Shown in pieces: positions 1 through 5,567 of a stretch of 5,567 nucleotides of DNA. Each line of letters starts with the position of its first letter. Positions within the stretch are counted from its first letter, which is position 1. Origin of the DNA: Planctomycetales bacterium (GTDB lineage: Bacteria > Planctomycetota > Planctomycetia > Pirellulales > UBA7805); contig WVZU01000095.1 in NCBI GenBank assembly GCA_011772275.1, positions 1 through 5,567 of the forward strand, written 5' to 3'. The position numbers were made by a program, and so were the translations under genes. The notes under the pieces were generated by a model. The model searched no databases, was not told the DNA's origin, and saw only the letters and a program-made list of their open reading frames with translations.

Positions 1-6
1 GCGCCA

Positions 7-102
7 AGCACCCCGGCTGCTCAAGCCCGGCCCCAGGCCAAAACGCCATCCCTTCGCGCCAGGATAGCACTCAGCAGCCGGGGTGCTGAAGGCTGGCCCC
101 AG
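7..102. repeat. Inverted repeat within a degenerate direct duplication
   Basis: AGCACCCCGGCTGCT at 7-21 is the exact reverse complement of AGCAGCCGGGGTGCT at 73-87, a perfect 15-bp inverted repeat with a 51-nt spacer. Each arm is also a small imperfect palindrome (AGCA, 7 nt, TGCT). Both arms are followed in the same orientation by a similar tail ending in GGCCCCAG (29-36 and 95-102). The whole therefore also reads as a direct duplication with a 66-nt offset whose 7-nt core is inverted between copies. It lies downstream of the minus-strand gene at 154-471 and could fold as one long hairpin or two short ones. No T-tract follows it on either strand, so I do not call it a terminator. The rest of 1-153 holds no gene I can support; T-runs at 129-134 and 148-154 are preceded only by 3-4-bp stems. 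Confidence 0.7.
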
Positions 103-153
103 AAAAACAAGGGAACAACACCGAGCGGTTTTTTCGGCGGCCCCGCGTTTTTT

Positions 154-471
154 TCAGCGGACCAAGACTGCCGTACGGCAGACACCCGAGTGATGAAAAA
201 TGTTCGACTTGTAATAGCCACGGCGTTCGTAAAATGCCCAGCCCAGCCCGTACCAGGCGGGGACCGCCGAGACGACCGGCCATCGGCAAGTTGCCTGGTA
301 TCGGGGCCGCGGCGCGATGATGCGGTAGCTACTATAACGGTGCTCGACCACCGTCCGCCCATCGCGGACACGGACCGTCGCCGTGTGCGCTTGAGCGACC
401 TCCGCCTTGCCCAAGAAGATCACGAGGCTCAACAAGACACCCATTCCCATTGCCGCACGCTTGACGTTCAT
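154..471 (-). CDS. Small secreted protein, hypothetical
   Basis: This is a 105-residue protein of no family I recognise. The start is set by an ATG at 471 (reading leftwards) preceded by GGAGG with an 8-nt spacer; the open frame extends 60 codons further upstream but that part looks non-coding. The N-terminus is a classic Sec signal peptide: basic MNVKR, a hydrophobic core at about residues 9-20, and a signal-peptidase I site after A28 (VAQA|HT). The predicted mature part is about 77 residues, basic, rich in Arg, Tyr and Trp, with two cysteines (C62, C98) that could form a disulfide in the periplasm. No lipobox is seen. It stops at TGA (154-156). It diverges from the YihY-family gene across a 634-bp spacer. 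The signal peptide and ribosome site make it very likely a real gene; its function is unknown. Confidence 0.72.
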   Translation of the reverse strand: MNVKRAAMGMGVLLSLVIFLGKAEVAQAHTATVRVRDGRTVVEHRYSSYRIIAPRPRYQATCRWPVVSAVPAWYGLGWAFYERRGYYKSNIFHHSGVCRTAVLVR

Positions 472-476
472 AGCTG

Positions 477-484
477 CTTCCTCC
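477..484 (-). promoter_or_regulatory. Shine-Dalgarno of the small secreted-protein gene
   Basis: On the minus strand GGAGGAAG lies just upstream of the ATG at 471. The GGAGG core is separated from the start codon by 8 nt. It is the strongest ribosome site in the window and decides the start against the longer open frame. Confidence 0.75.
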
Positions 485-637
485 GGATGACGAAAGTTCA
501 GGAGCTGGCTCGGTGCCAGGAACAAAGGGGAAAGGCCACGGGGCGGCACCGAACGCGACTGTGGCACCCTAATCCATCGGGCGGTCGCTTGGCAACTCCC
601 CCAAAGGGGTAGTCGTTGCGTTTTGCGGCCTCCCACA

Positions 638-772
638 CCCTTAACCGCCACCCTTCATCCCACACTCTTAACCGCACACTCTTAACCGCACACTCTTAAC
701 CGCACACTCTTAACCGCACACTCTTAACCGCCACTCTTAACCGCCGCCCTTCCTCGCACACCCTTAACCGAC
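638..772. repeat. Tandem array of 13-14-nt units (CTTAACCG core)
   Basis: The octamer CTTAACCG occurs at 640, 667, 681, 695, 709, 723, 736 and 763. Degenerate versions sit at 653 (CTTCATCC) and 749 (CTTCCTCG), exactly filling the two 27-nt gaps. The array is thus ten units with spacings of 13, 14, 14, 14, 14, 14, 13, 13 and 14. The central units are identical 14-mers, CACACTCTTAACCG; read on the minus strand the unit is CGGTTAAGAGTGTG. The perfect centre with decayed ends fits a tandem array growing by slippage or unequal exchange. It could be an array of protein-binding sites between divergent promoters, or a neutral variable-number repeat. Confidence 0.9.
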
Positions 773-919
773 CTGCTTCACCGCTGATTACGGCCCCCAC
801 GATCTCACTGCCAAAAAAAAGCTCGCCATTTCTGGCAGCCATGGCGTTCCCTTTCCCTCTTTGACGGACGAATCCCATTCCTATCCCAGTCGCTTCGTAC
901 CCGCCGATTCCTCGGAAAA

Positions 920-933
920 CCTGTGAAAACAGG
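920..933. other. Hairpin with GAAA tetraloop
   Basis: CCTGT (920-924) and ACAGG (929-933) form a perfect 5-bp stem closed by a GAAA loop, a stable GNRA tetraloop if transcribed from the plus strand. It is followed by GCCCGACGGGC (938-948), another short GC-rich palindrome. Position, about 170-185 nt before the likely YihY start, would place it in a 5' leader. There is no T-tract. A functional role is speculative. Confidence 0.35.
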
Positions 934-1105
934 CCTTCTGCCCGACGGGCGGGGGCATGACTTTCCCCGGTGGCGGGGGAATTCGTTTTGGACGCGGCGG
1001 ATTTGCGGAGTTCGGGGCGGGATCCGGTCCTTTCTTTCTTTGCGTCGGGCCGGTTTACTGGTGAATGGATTCGGGGCATCCCTCCCATTTCTGGCAGGCG
1101 GCGCG

Positions 1106-1975
1106 GTGGACACGATCCCATTTCTGCGACAGATCGCTCGGCAATGGGCCGCCCATCAAAATACCCGCTCGGCGGCGGCGATCGCGTTTTACGCCATCTT
1201 CACGCTGGCCCCGACCCTGGTCCTGGCCACGGCGGTGGTCAGCCGGTTTGTCAGCCGCGAGGGCGCCCGGCAATTCATCCAGGATCGGCTCGCTGAAAGG
1301 ATGGGTCCGGCGGGAGCGGAAGTGGCCCAGGACGTGCTGGCCAATATGTCGTTGGTGGCGGACGGTTCGTGGACGACCCTATTTTCTGTCCTGCTGCTGT
1401 GGTACGCCGCCTCGGCCATGTTCTACCAGATGCGAGCGGGGCTGGACCAGATCTTCCCCCACCCGCGCCCGGCGACCCCCCACCCGGCCCTGATCGCGGC
1501 GTTGGTGGGCCGTTTGCTGGCCGCCCTGTTCGTGCTGGGCACCTGCGGCTTGCTGGTCGCGATCCTGATCATCCATCTGCTTTTGCACGCCCTGGACCAC
1601 TGGCTGGCCACGACCACGGGCTTTGGCGGGGCGGGCTGGCATCTGACCGGTGGCTTAACTTCCCTGGCGGCGACCTTTATCATCTTTGGGGCGCTGCTGA
1701 AATGGCTGCCGACCGGGCGGCCGCCCTGGCGTCACGTGTGGCCGGCCGCGGCCGTGGCCGTGCTGTTGTATGAAACCGGCAAGTGGCTGATCGGACTGTA
1801 CATCGCCCACAGCGTGATTGCCTCGGCGTACGGTCCCAGCAGTTCGATCGTGGCCATCGTGTTGTGGATCTATTTTTCGACACAAATCTTGCTGTTCGCC
1901 GCCGAAATCTGTCACTGGTCGCTGCAGCGGGAGAAAGCGGCGGTGGAAAATTGTGGAGTTTCCCAAACAACTTGA
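1106..1975 (+). CDS. YihY/BrkB-family inner membrane protein
   Basis: This is a 289-residue integral membrane protein of the YihY/virulence factor BrkB family, sometimes mislabelled ribonuclease BN. Its molecular function is not settled. Hydrophobic segments lie at about residues 24-46, 88-107, 129-161, 181-200, 212-233 and 246-268, the usual six-helix layout. Family-like stretches include RSAAAIAFYAIFTLAP near the N-terminus, the LLLWYAASAMFYQMRAGLDQ block near 97-115, and the C-terminal YGPSSSIVAIVLWIYFSTQ followed by LLFAAEI. The GTG at 1106 was chosen because it gives the normal N-terminus and size; its ribosome site (CAGGCGG) is weak. In-frame GTGs at 1061 and 923 would add 15 or 61 residues unlike the family. 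A terminator follows before cls, so it may be transcribed alone. The family call is firm; the exact start is not. Confidence 0.88.
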   Translation: MDTIPFLRQIARQWAAHQNTRSAAAIAFYAIFTLAPTLVLATAVVSRFVSREGARQFIQDRLAERMGPAGAEVAQDVLANMSLVADGSWTTLFSVLLLWYAASAMFYQMRAGLDQIFPHPRPATPHPALIAALVGRLLAALFVLGTCGLLVAILIIHLLLHALDHWLATTTGFGGAGWHLTGGLTSLAATFIIFGALLKWLPTGRPPWRHVWPAAAVAVLLYETGKWLIGLYIAHSVIASAYGPSSSIVAIVLWIYFSTQILLFAAEICHWSLQREKAAVENCGVSQTT

Positions 1976-2009
1976 GCAGCCCGGGGGGAAGTCGCACCCT
2001 GGCGGGCAG

Positions 2010-2043
2010 ATCCGTAGCGCCTGGCTGACGCCACGGATTTTTT
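2010..2043 (+). terminator. Intrinsic terminator after the YihY-family gene
   Basis: ATCCGT (2010-2015) pairs with ACGGAT (2033-2038), and GCG (2017-2019) pairs with CGC (2029-2031), giving nine base pairs with one A-C mismatch and a 9-nt loop. Six T residues follow immediately (2038-2043). This is the standard Rho-independent layout. It sits 34 nt after the YihY-family stop and 31 nt before the cls start, so it should end or attenuate transcription entering cls from upstream. Confidence 0.75.
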
Positions 2044-2074
2044 CCGCTGCGACCCTCGCCCCGGTGGCAAGGCG

Positions 2075-3532
2075 ATGACACACTATTACTTCTTTACCGC
2101 TCTGCTCTTCCTGCTGGATGTGGTGATCCGCATCGGGCTTTCGGTGCGGGTCATCATGCGCCGCCGGCCGGTGGGAGTTTCCCTGGCCTGGTTGATGGTG
2201 ATCCTCATCTTTCCCTTCCTGGGGGCCTTGATCTACCTGCTGTTTGGCGAGTTGCGGCTGGGCAGCCGGCGGGCTCGACGGGCTGAGATCATTCACGAAC
2301 CGTACGAGGCGTGGTTGGCAGATCTGCGGGGGCGGATCGGCGATACCCGGTCCGCCCTGGACCACCACTGCCAGCCGCTGGCGCGACTGACCGAATCGGC
2401 GGTCGGCATTCCGGTTTTTCCCGGCGGCGAACTGACCCTGCTGGACGACTGGCAGCAGGTATTTCGAGCGTTGATTGCCGACATCGACGCGGCCCAGCGG
2501 ACCTGCCACATGGTGTTCTACATCTGGAACGTAGGGGGCGAAGCGGACGAGGTAGCGGAGGCGCTGCGGCGGGCCGTGCGGCGGGGCGTGATCTGCCGGG
2601 TACTGGTCGACGACGTGGGCAGCCGCCCCTTCTTGCGAAGCCCGGCGGCGGAAAAGATGCGCGAAGCCGGTGTGCAGCTTCACGCCGCGCTGCCCGGCAG
2701 TCTGCTGCGGATGCTGTTGGTCCGCTACGACCTGCGGATGCACCGCAAGATTGTCGTGATCGACGGCGAAATTGCTTACACGGGCAGCTTGAACCTGGTC
2801 GACCCGCGCCACTTCAAGCAGGAGGCGGGGGTGGGCGAGTGGGTGGATGCCATGGTCCGCATCCGCGGTCCTGCCGTGGAAGGTCTGGCGATTACGTTTT
2901 TGGAAGATTGGGAGCTGGAAACCGGGGTGGGGCTGGACGAACTGCGCAAGACGGGCGACGTCCAGCAACCAGCGCCCCAGGGACCCGCTCACCTCCAGGT
3001 AATCCCCTCGGGCCCGGCGGTCCGCAGCGAGGCGATCGAGGAGATTCTGCTGATGGCCATCTATGCGGCCCAGCGCGAGCTGGTATTGACCACACCTTAC
3101 TTTGTGCCGGAGGAGGCGCTGCGGACGGCCTTGATCAGTGCGGCCCGGCGGGGGGTGCACGTGATCCTCATCGTGCCGGCCAAGGTCGATTCCCTGTTGG
3201 TGCGGCTGGCCAGCCGGGCCTTCCAGGGGGACCTGGCCGCGGCCGGTGTGGAAATCCGCCTCTTCGACGCCGGCTTGCTGCACACCAAGTCGATCACGAT
3301 CGACGGCCAGCGGTGCCTGTTCGGCTCGTTGAACCTCGACCCGCGCAGCCTGTTTTTGAACTTTGAGATCACGCTGGGGATCTACGACCCGACGTTCGCC
3401 GGCCAGCTGCGTCGGCTGCAGCAATCTTATATAGACCAAGCGGAGATCATGGACTTGCAAGCCTGGCAGGCCCGTTCGCCCCTGCAGCGGTTCACCGAAA
3501 ATGTAGCGCGGCTGGTCGGCCCCTTACTGTAA
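2075..3532 (+). CDS. cls: Cardiolipin synthase, ClsA type
   Basis: A 485-residue phospholipase D-superfamily enzyme that makes cardiolipin at the inner membrane; bacterial enzymes of this type condense two phosphatidylglycerols and release glycerol. The N-terminus has two membrane segments (about residues 5-25 and 36-57) joined by a basic RVIMRRRP turn, followed by FGELRLGSRRARRAE as in ClsA. Two complete HKD motifs are visible: MHRKIVVIDG with H223, K225, D230, and LHTKSITIDG with H403, K405, D410, each followed by GSLN. Length and motif spacing match E. coli-type ClsA closely. The ATG at 2075 puts the first helix directly at the N-terminus; the ribosome site (GGTGG, 7 nt upstream) is modest. 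A terminator lies between it and the YihY-family gene. No truncation or lost catalytic residue is seen. Confidence 0.95.
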   Translation: MTHYYFFTALLFLLDVVIRIGLSVRVIMRRRPVGVSLAWLMVILIFPFLGALIYLLFGELRLGSRRARRAEIIHEPYEAWLADLRGRIGDTRSALDHHCQPLARLTESAVGIPVFPGGELTLLDDWQQVFRALIADIDAAQRTCHMVFYIWNVGGEADEVAEALRRAVRRGVICRVLVDDVGSRPFLRSPAAEKMREAGVQLHAALPGSLLRMLLVRYDLRMHRKIVVIDGEIAYTGSLNLVDPRHFKQEAGVGEWVDAMVRIRGPAVEGLAITFLEDWELETGVGLDELRKTGDVQQPAPQGPAHLQVIPSGPAVRSEAIEEILLMAIYAAQRELVLTTPYFVPEEALRTALISAARRGVHVILIVPAKVDSLLVRLASRAFQGDLAAAGVEIRLFDAGLLHTKSITIDGQRCLFGSLNLDPRSLFLNFEITLGIYDPTFAGQLRRLQQSYIDQAEIMDLQAWQARSPLQRFTENVARLVGPLL

Positions 3533-3703
3533 AACGGCATGGATCTTGCCACAAGGATTCCGGCATCCCTGCCGGGGCGGCTGGTTGCCCTGCCCGGCTG
3601 GCCAAAAACAACAGTTTCCCCCTCCAGATCGCAGTCCGGGGCATGTAGCATTTTGCTGCGCGCGGGGAGAAATGCCGCGCCTCATTGAATGGGAGTATTC
3701 GCG
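3533..3703 (+). other. cls-to-kinase spacer with overlapping hairpins
   Basis: This 171-bp gap holds several stem-loops. CCGGCA (3560-3565) pairs with TGCCGG (3570-3575) around a TCCC loop. GCCGGG (3571-3576) can instead pair with CCCGGC (3593-3598), sharing bases with the first hairpin, so the two exclude one another. Further on, GTAGCA (3645-3650) pairs with TGCTGC (3654-3659, one G-T pair), and GCGCGG (3660-3665) pairs with CCGCGC (3675-3680), ending 10 nt before the kinase ribosome site. None is followed by a T-run, so no intrinsic terminator for cls is visible. It may be a leader, a dispersed palindromic repeat, or chance in GC-rich DNA. Confidence 0.45.
3691..3695 (+). promoter_or_regulatory. 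Shine-Dalgarno deciding the kinase start
   Basis: GGGAG lies 8 nt before the ATG at 3704. It overlaps the alternative upstream in-frame ATG at 3689, which has no comparable ribosome site of its own. This favours the start at 3704. Confidence 0.65.
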
Positions 3704-5161
3704 ATGAAGCTCGCTGCCAAGTTCACCATCTTGTTGCTGCTGGGCGTGGTGACCCTGATCGCTGTCGACGGTTACCTGGCCTGGCAGCGCGAGATGAAAT
3801 TTTTCGAACAGGACATGCGTCGCGACGCCTGGCAGCTGTGCGACGGCGTGCAGGAGATGCTGGTCGACGTCTGGAAGGCGGGCGGCCAGCAGCGTGTTTT
3901 GCAGTTGATTGAGAACTCCAATCGGGAGAACCGCATCATGCGGATGCGTTGGGTCTGGCTGGACGGGTTCCCCCGGGACGCTCACCGTCCGCAGGCGACG
4001 GCCGAGCAGCTGTTGTTGGTAAAACGGGAGAGGATTATTTCGCTGAAGCATGTCGACCCGGCGGGGACAGAGCGTTTGTTGACTTATGCGCGGGTGGCCA
4101 TCGACGACGGTCGGATGGGGGCGATCGAGTTGGACGAGCCGCTGACCCATTCGCGTGAGATGACTCAGCTGTTTGTCCGCCGGATGGTGGCCGTAACGGG
4201 GATCACGTTTTTGTTGGGGGCGGCGATGGTGGTGTTGTTGGGGATTGAGCTGGTGGGTCGGCCGTTACGATTACTGATTGACAAGACACGGCGGATCGGG
4301 ACGGGCGACCTGTCGGGCCCGCTGCGGATCCGGCGGCGTGACGAATTTGGCGAGTTGGCCACGGCGATCAATTCGATGTGCGAACAGCTAATCAACGCTC
4401 AGCACAAGGCCCACCAAGAGACCACTCGCCGCATCGCCGCTCTGGAACAGCTGCGGCATGCGGACCGGCTGCGGACCGTGGGCCGCCTGGCATCCGGCGT
4501 GGCTCACGAATTGGGGACGCCGCTGAACGTGGTGGGTGGCCGCGCCAGCCTGATCGCCGGGGGGAAGCTTTCGGAAGCTGAGGCGGTCCACAGCGCGCAG
4601 ATCATCAAGTCGGAGACCGACCGGATCACCCACATCATCCGCCAGCTGCTCGATTTCGCTCGACGCAACACCCCCAAACGCTCGGCGGTCGAGCTACCCC
4701 AGCTGGCCAGGCGGACGATCGATCTGCTGGGTCCCTTGGCCGAAAAAAACGGCGTCACCATCGAATGCTCGGCCGCCGATCAGCCGCTGACCTGCAACGT
4801 CGACAGCGGCCAGATCCAGCAGGTCCTGACCAACCTGCTGGTCAACGCCGTGCAGGCGATGCCCTCGGGTGGTAAAGTCACGGTACAGATCCACCGTCAG
4901 CCGGTGCAGCCGCCGCCCCTCCTGGAGGCGTCGGCGGGCGAATATCTGCTGGTGGCGGTCCGCGACCAGGGCGGGGGGATCCCGCCGGAGGAGCGGGAAC
5001 AGGTGTTTGAGCCTTTCTTTACGACCAAAGAGGTCGGGGAAGGGACCGGCCTGGGCCTCTCGATCGCCTACGGAATCATCCAGGACCACGGCGGCTGGAT
5101 TGAGGTGCAAAGCGAACCAGGCCAAGGAAGCTGCTTTACCGTCTATTTGCCCCAGGAGTAA
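3704..5161 (+). CDS. Membrane sensor histidine kinase (HAMP-HisKA-HATPase)
   Basis: A 485-residue inner-membrane sensor kinase of a two-component system. Segments in order: first membrane helix (about residues 5-24), a periplasmic sensor of about 135 residues with a helical first half and a probably beta-rich second half (a PAS/Cache-like fold is my inference), second membrane helix (161-184), HAMP (about 183-236, with P187 and DEFGEL from D213), a charged coiled-coil linker, HisKA with the H-box [10 protein letters not shown] (phospho-acceptor H268; E269 and T272 form the ExxT motif linked to phosphatase activity), and an HATPase domain with N-box N381, G1 box DQGGG (D421), FEPFFTTK, and G2 box GTGLGL (447-452). 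All catalytic boxes are intact. The H-box style resembles NtrB/AtoS-type kinases, whose partners are often NtrC-like regulators. No response regulator is in the window. Start at 3704 follows GGGAG; ATG 3689 would add five residues. Confidence 0.93.
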   Translation: MKLAAKFTILLLLGVVTLIAVDGYLAWQREMKFFEQDMRRDAWQLCDGVQEMLVDVWKAGGQQRVLQLIENSNRENRIMRMRWVWLDGFPRDAHRPQATAEQLLLVKRERIISLKHVDPAGTERLLTYARVAIDDGRMGAIELDEPLTHSREMTQLFVRRMVAVTGITFLLGAAMVVLLGIELVGRPLRLLIDKTRRIGTGDLSGPLRIRRRDEFGELATAINSMCEQLINAQHKAHQETTRRIAALEQLRHADRLRTVGRLASGVAHELGTPLNVVGGRASLIAGGKLSEAEAVHSAQIIKSETDRITHIIRQLLDFARRNTPKRSAVELPQLARRTIDLLGPLAEKNGVTIECSAADQPLTCNVDSGQIQQVLTNLLVNAVQAMPSGGKVTVQIHRQPVQPPPLLEASAGEYLLVAVRDQGGGIPPEEREQVFEPFFTTKEVGEGTGLGLSIAYGIIQDHGGWIEVQSEPGQGSCFTVYLPQE

Positions 5162-5362
5162 GACCAAAGACAAAACACAAATTCGAAATACCAAATGCTA
5201 AACAAATTCAAAACAGAAATATCAGTATACTTTCGTGCTCTCCTTGATCAAAAAACAAGCATGCATCTGCCAATCAAAAAAAGCCAGCCAGAAGGAAGTT
5301 TTGTCCTGAACTTTCTGCCGCCGGGGAAAGGGTGAGCAGCATCCTGTTACCCAAAACAAAAA
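5162..5362. other. A-rich spacer with a 25-nt degenerate direct repeat
   Basis: The base composition changes sharply after the kinase stop to A-rich sequence, and no gene is supported. ACAAATTC recurs at 5177 and 5202, heading two similar 25-nt units (5177-5201 and 5202-5226). A bulged hairpin, CAGAA/AGTT with AACTTTCTG (5289-5317, 3-nt bulge, 8-nt loop), could stall or protect the kinase transcript but has no T-tract. Another weak stem (GGGT at about 5330 with ACCC at about 5349) precedes the stem-loop elements. Confidence 0.5.
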
Positions 5363-5439
5363 AACCGCTGATCTTCGCTGAGGGGCGCTAATAAGAAAGT
5401 AACAATTTGATCAGCGTTCATCAGCGTTCATCAGCGGTT
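5363..5439. repeat. Stem-loop repeat element, copy 1
   Basis: The left arm (5363-5392) and right arm (5410-5439) are imperfect inverted repeats with 23 of 30 positions complementary, around a 17-nt loop containing AGAAAGTAA. The terminal 10 bp are perfect (AACCGCTGAT / ATCAGCGGTT). The right arm is three 10-nt modules: ATCAGCGTTC, ATCAGCGTTC, ATCAGCGGTT. The left arm shows the same 10-nt rhythm in reverse complement, with mismatches concentrated in the 3-nt spacers between the CGCT cores. It resembles dispersed palindromic intergenic repeats; no coding capacity. Confidence 0.88.
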
Positions 5440-5479
5440 CAGTGGCTTCCACCGCAGCCGACAACTGTGACGTAAGAGA

Positions 5480-5557
5480 AACCGCTAATCTTCGCTGAGA
5501 AACGCTAATCAGAAAGTAATAAAATGCATCAGCGTGTATCAGCGTCCATCAGCGGTT
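5480..5557. repeat. Stem-loop repeat element, copy 2
   Basis: A second copy begins 117 nt after the first in the same orientation. The left arm (5480-5509) differs from copy 1 at 4 of 30 positions and the right arm (5528-5557) at 3 of 30. The right-arm modules are ATCAGCGTGT, ATCAGCGTCC, ATCAGCGGTT. The loop keeps AGAAAGTAA. Similarity continues past the right arm (GGTTCAGTGGCTTCC versus GGTTTAGTTGCTCC), so the duplicated unit is slightly longer than the hairpin. A further copy beyond the window edge is possible. Confidence 0.88.
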
Positions 5558-5567
5558 TAGTTGCTCC

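Larger units (their letters stand above)
472..1105. other. Divergent intergenic spacer, 634 bp
   Basis: This spacer separates the minus-strand secreted-protein gene from the plus-strand YihY-family gene, so both promoters are expected here; I could not identify convincing -10/-35 boxes. It contains a small hairpin near 596-613 (CCCC, CAAA loop, GGGG), the 13-14-nt tandem array (about 638-772), a GAAA-loop hairpin at 920-933, and GC-rich short palindromes at about 939-976. Open frames cross it on both strands but look like by-products of high GC: they read through the tandem repeats and show no recognisable domain. A frame open from a GTG at 923 joins the YihY gene, but its first 61 residues do not resemble the family. 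Confidence 0.6.

Noticed and set aside
190..612. A plus-strand open frame of 140 codons
   Set aside because: It lies opposite the secreted-protein gene, which has the better ribosome site and a signal peptide; the plus-strand translation is Arg/Asp-rich and featureless.
638..772. CRISPR array
   Set aside because: The repeats are 13-14 nt with no unique spacers and no cas gene is present; it is a simple tandem array.
780..788. ACCGCTGAT, like the arm of the 3' stem-loop elements
   Set aside because: Only nine bases match and there is no matching opposite arm nearby, so chance is sufficient.
696..1121. Minus-strand frames in the divergent spacer, one containing a protein-like NGELFFGSEIVGAVISGEAG stretch
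   Set aside because: The frame runs into the tandem array (giving RLRVCEEG-like repeats), lacks a ribosome site and shows no recognisable domain. I leave it as non-coding, with some doubt.
1106..1975. Ribonuclease BN (tRNA-processing enzyme)
   Set aside because: That label on the YihY/BrkB family is historical; the protein is an integral membrane protein with no nuclease motif visible.
1655..3460. A 601-codon open frame on the minus strand
   Set aside because: It lies opposite the YihY-family and cls genes. Its translation is low-complexity, rich in Q, R, H, P and D, with no domain. It is the expected mirror of GC-rich coding DNA, while the plus strand carries intact HKD motifs.
3524..4150. 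A minus-strand open frame covering the cls-kinase spacer and kinase 5' end
   Set aside because: It is antisense to a clear histidine kinase, its translation resembles no family, and its spacer part is explained by palindromes.

Overview
The window is GC-rich, with strong G/C bias at third codon positions. It carries four protein-coding genes separated by long, repeat-bearing spacers. The gene set (YihY/BrkB membrane protein, ClsA-type cardiolipin synthase, HAMP histidine kinase) is chromosomal, envelope-related and Gram-negative in character. My best guess is a planctomycete or another environmental Gram-negative lineage. That guess rests on the roomy spacers, the style of the dispersed 'ATCAGCG' repeats and the small secreted protein of no recognised family, so it is an inference and not a proof.

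Layout: positions 1-153 hold a perfect 15-bp inverted repeat inside a degenerate direct duplication. A small secreted-protein gene lies on the minus strand (154-471) behind a good Shine-Dalgarno. A 634-bp divergent spacer (472-1105) contains an array of about ten 13-14-nt tandem units (about 638-772) and a GAAA-loop hairpin. The rest is on the plus strand: a YihY/BrkB-family membrane protein (1106-1975), a convincing intrinsic terminator (2010-2043), cardiolipin synthase (2075-3532), a 171-bp spacer full of possible hairpins, and a membrane sensor histidine kinase (3704-5161). The last 400 bases are A-rich spacer followed by two copies of a 77-78-nt stem-loop element built from 10-nt modules (5363-5439 and 5480-5557).

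How the genes relate: the three plus-strand genes are co-oriented and all act at the inner membrane (integral membrane protein, phospholipid synthesis, signal sensing). The terminator and the long gaps argue against one tight operon. No response regulator for the kinase is visible. I see no mobile-element gene, CRISPR array, tRNA/rRNA or defence system. The most unusual content is non-coding: three different repeat families in 5.5 kb.
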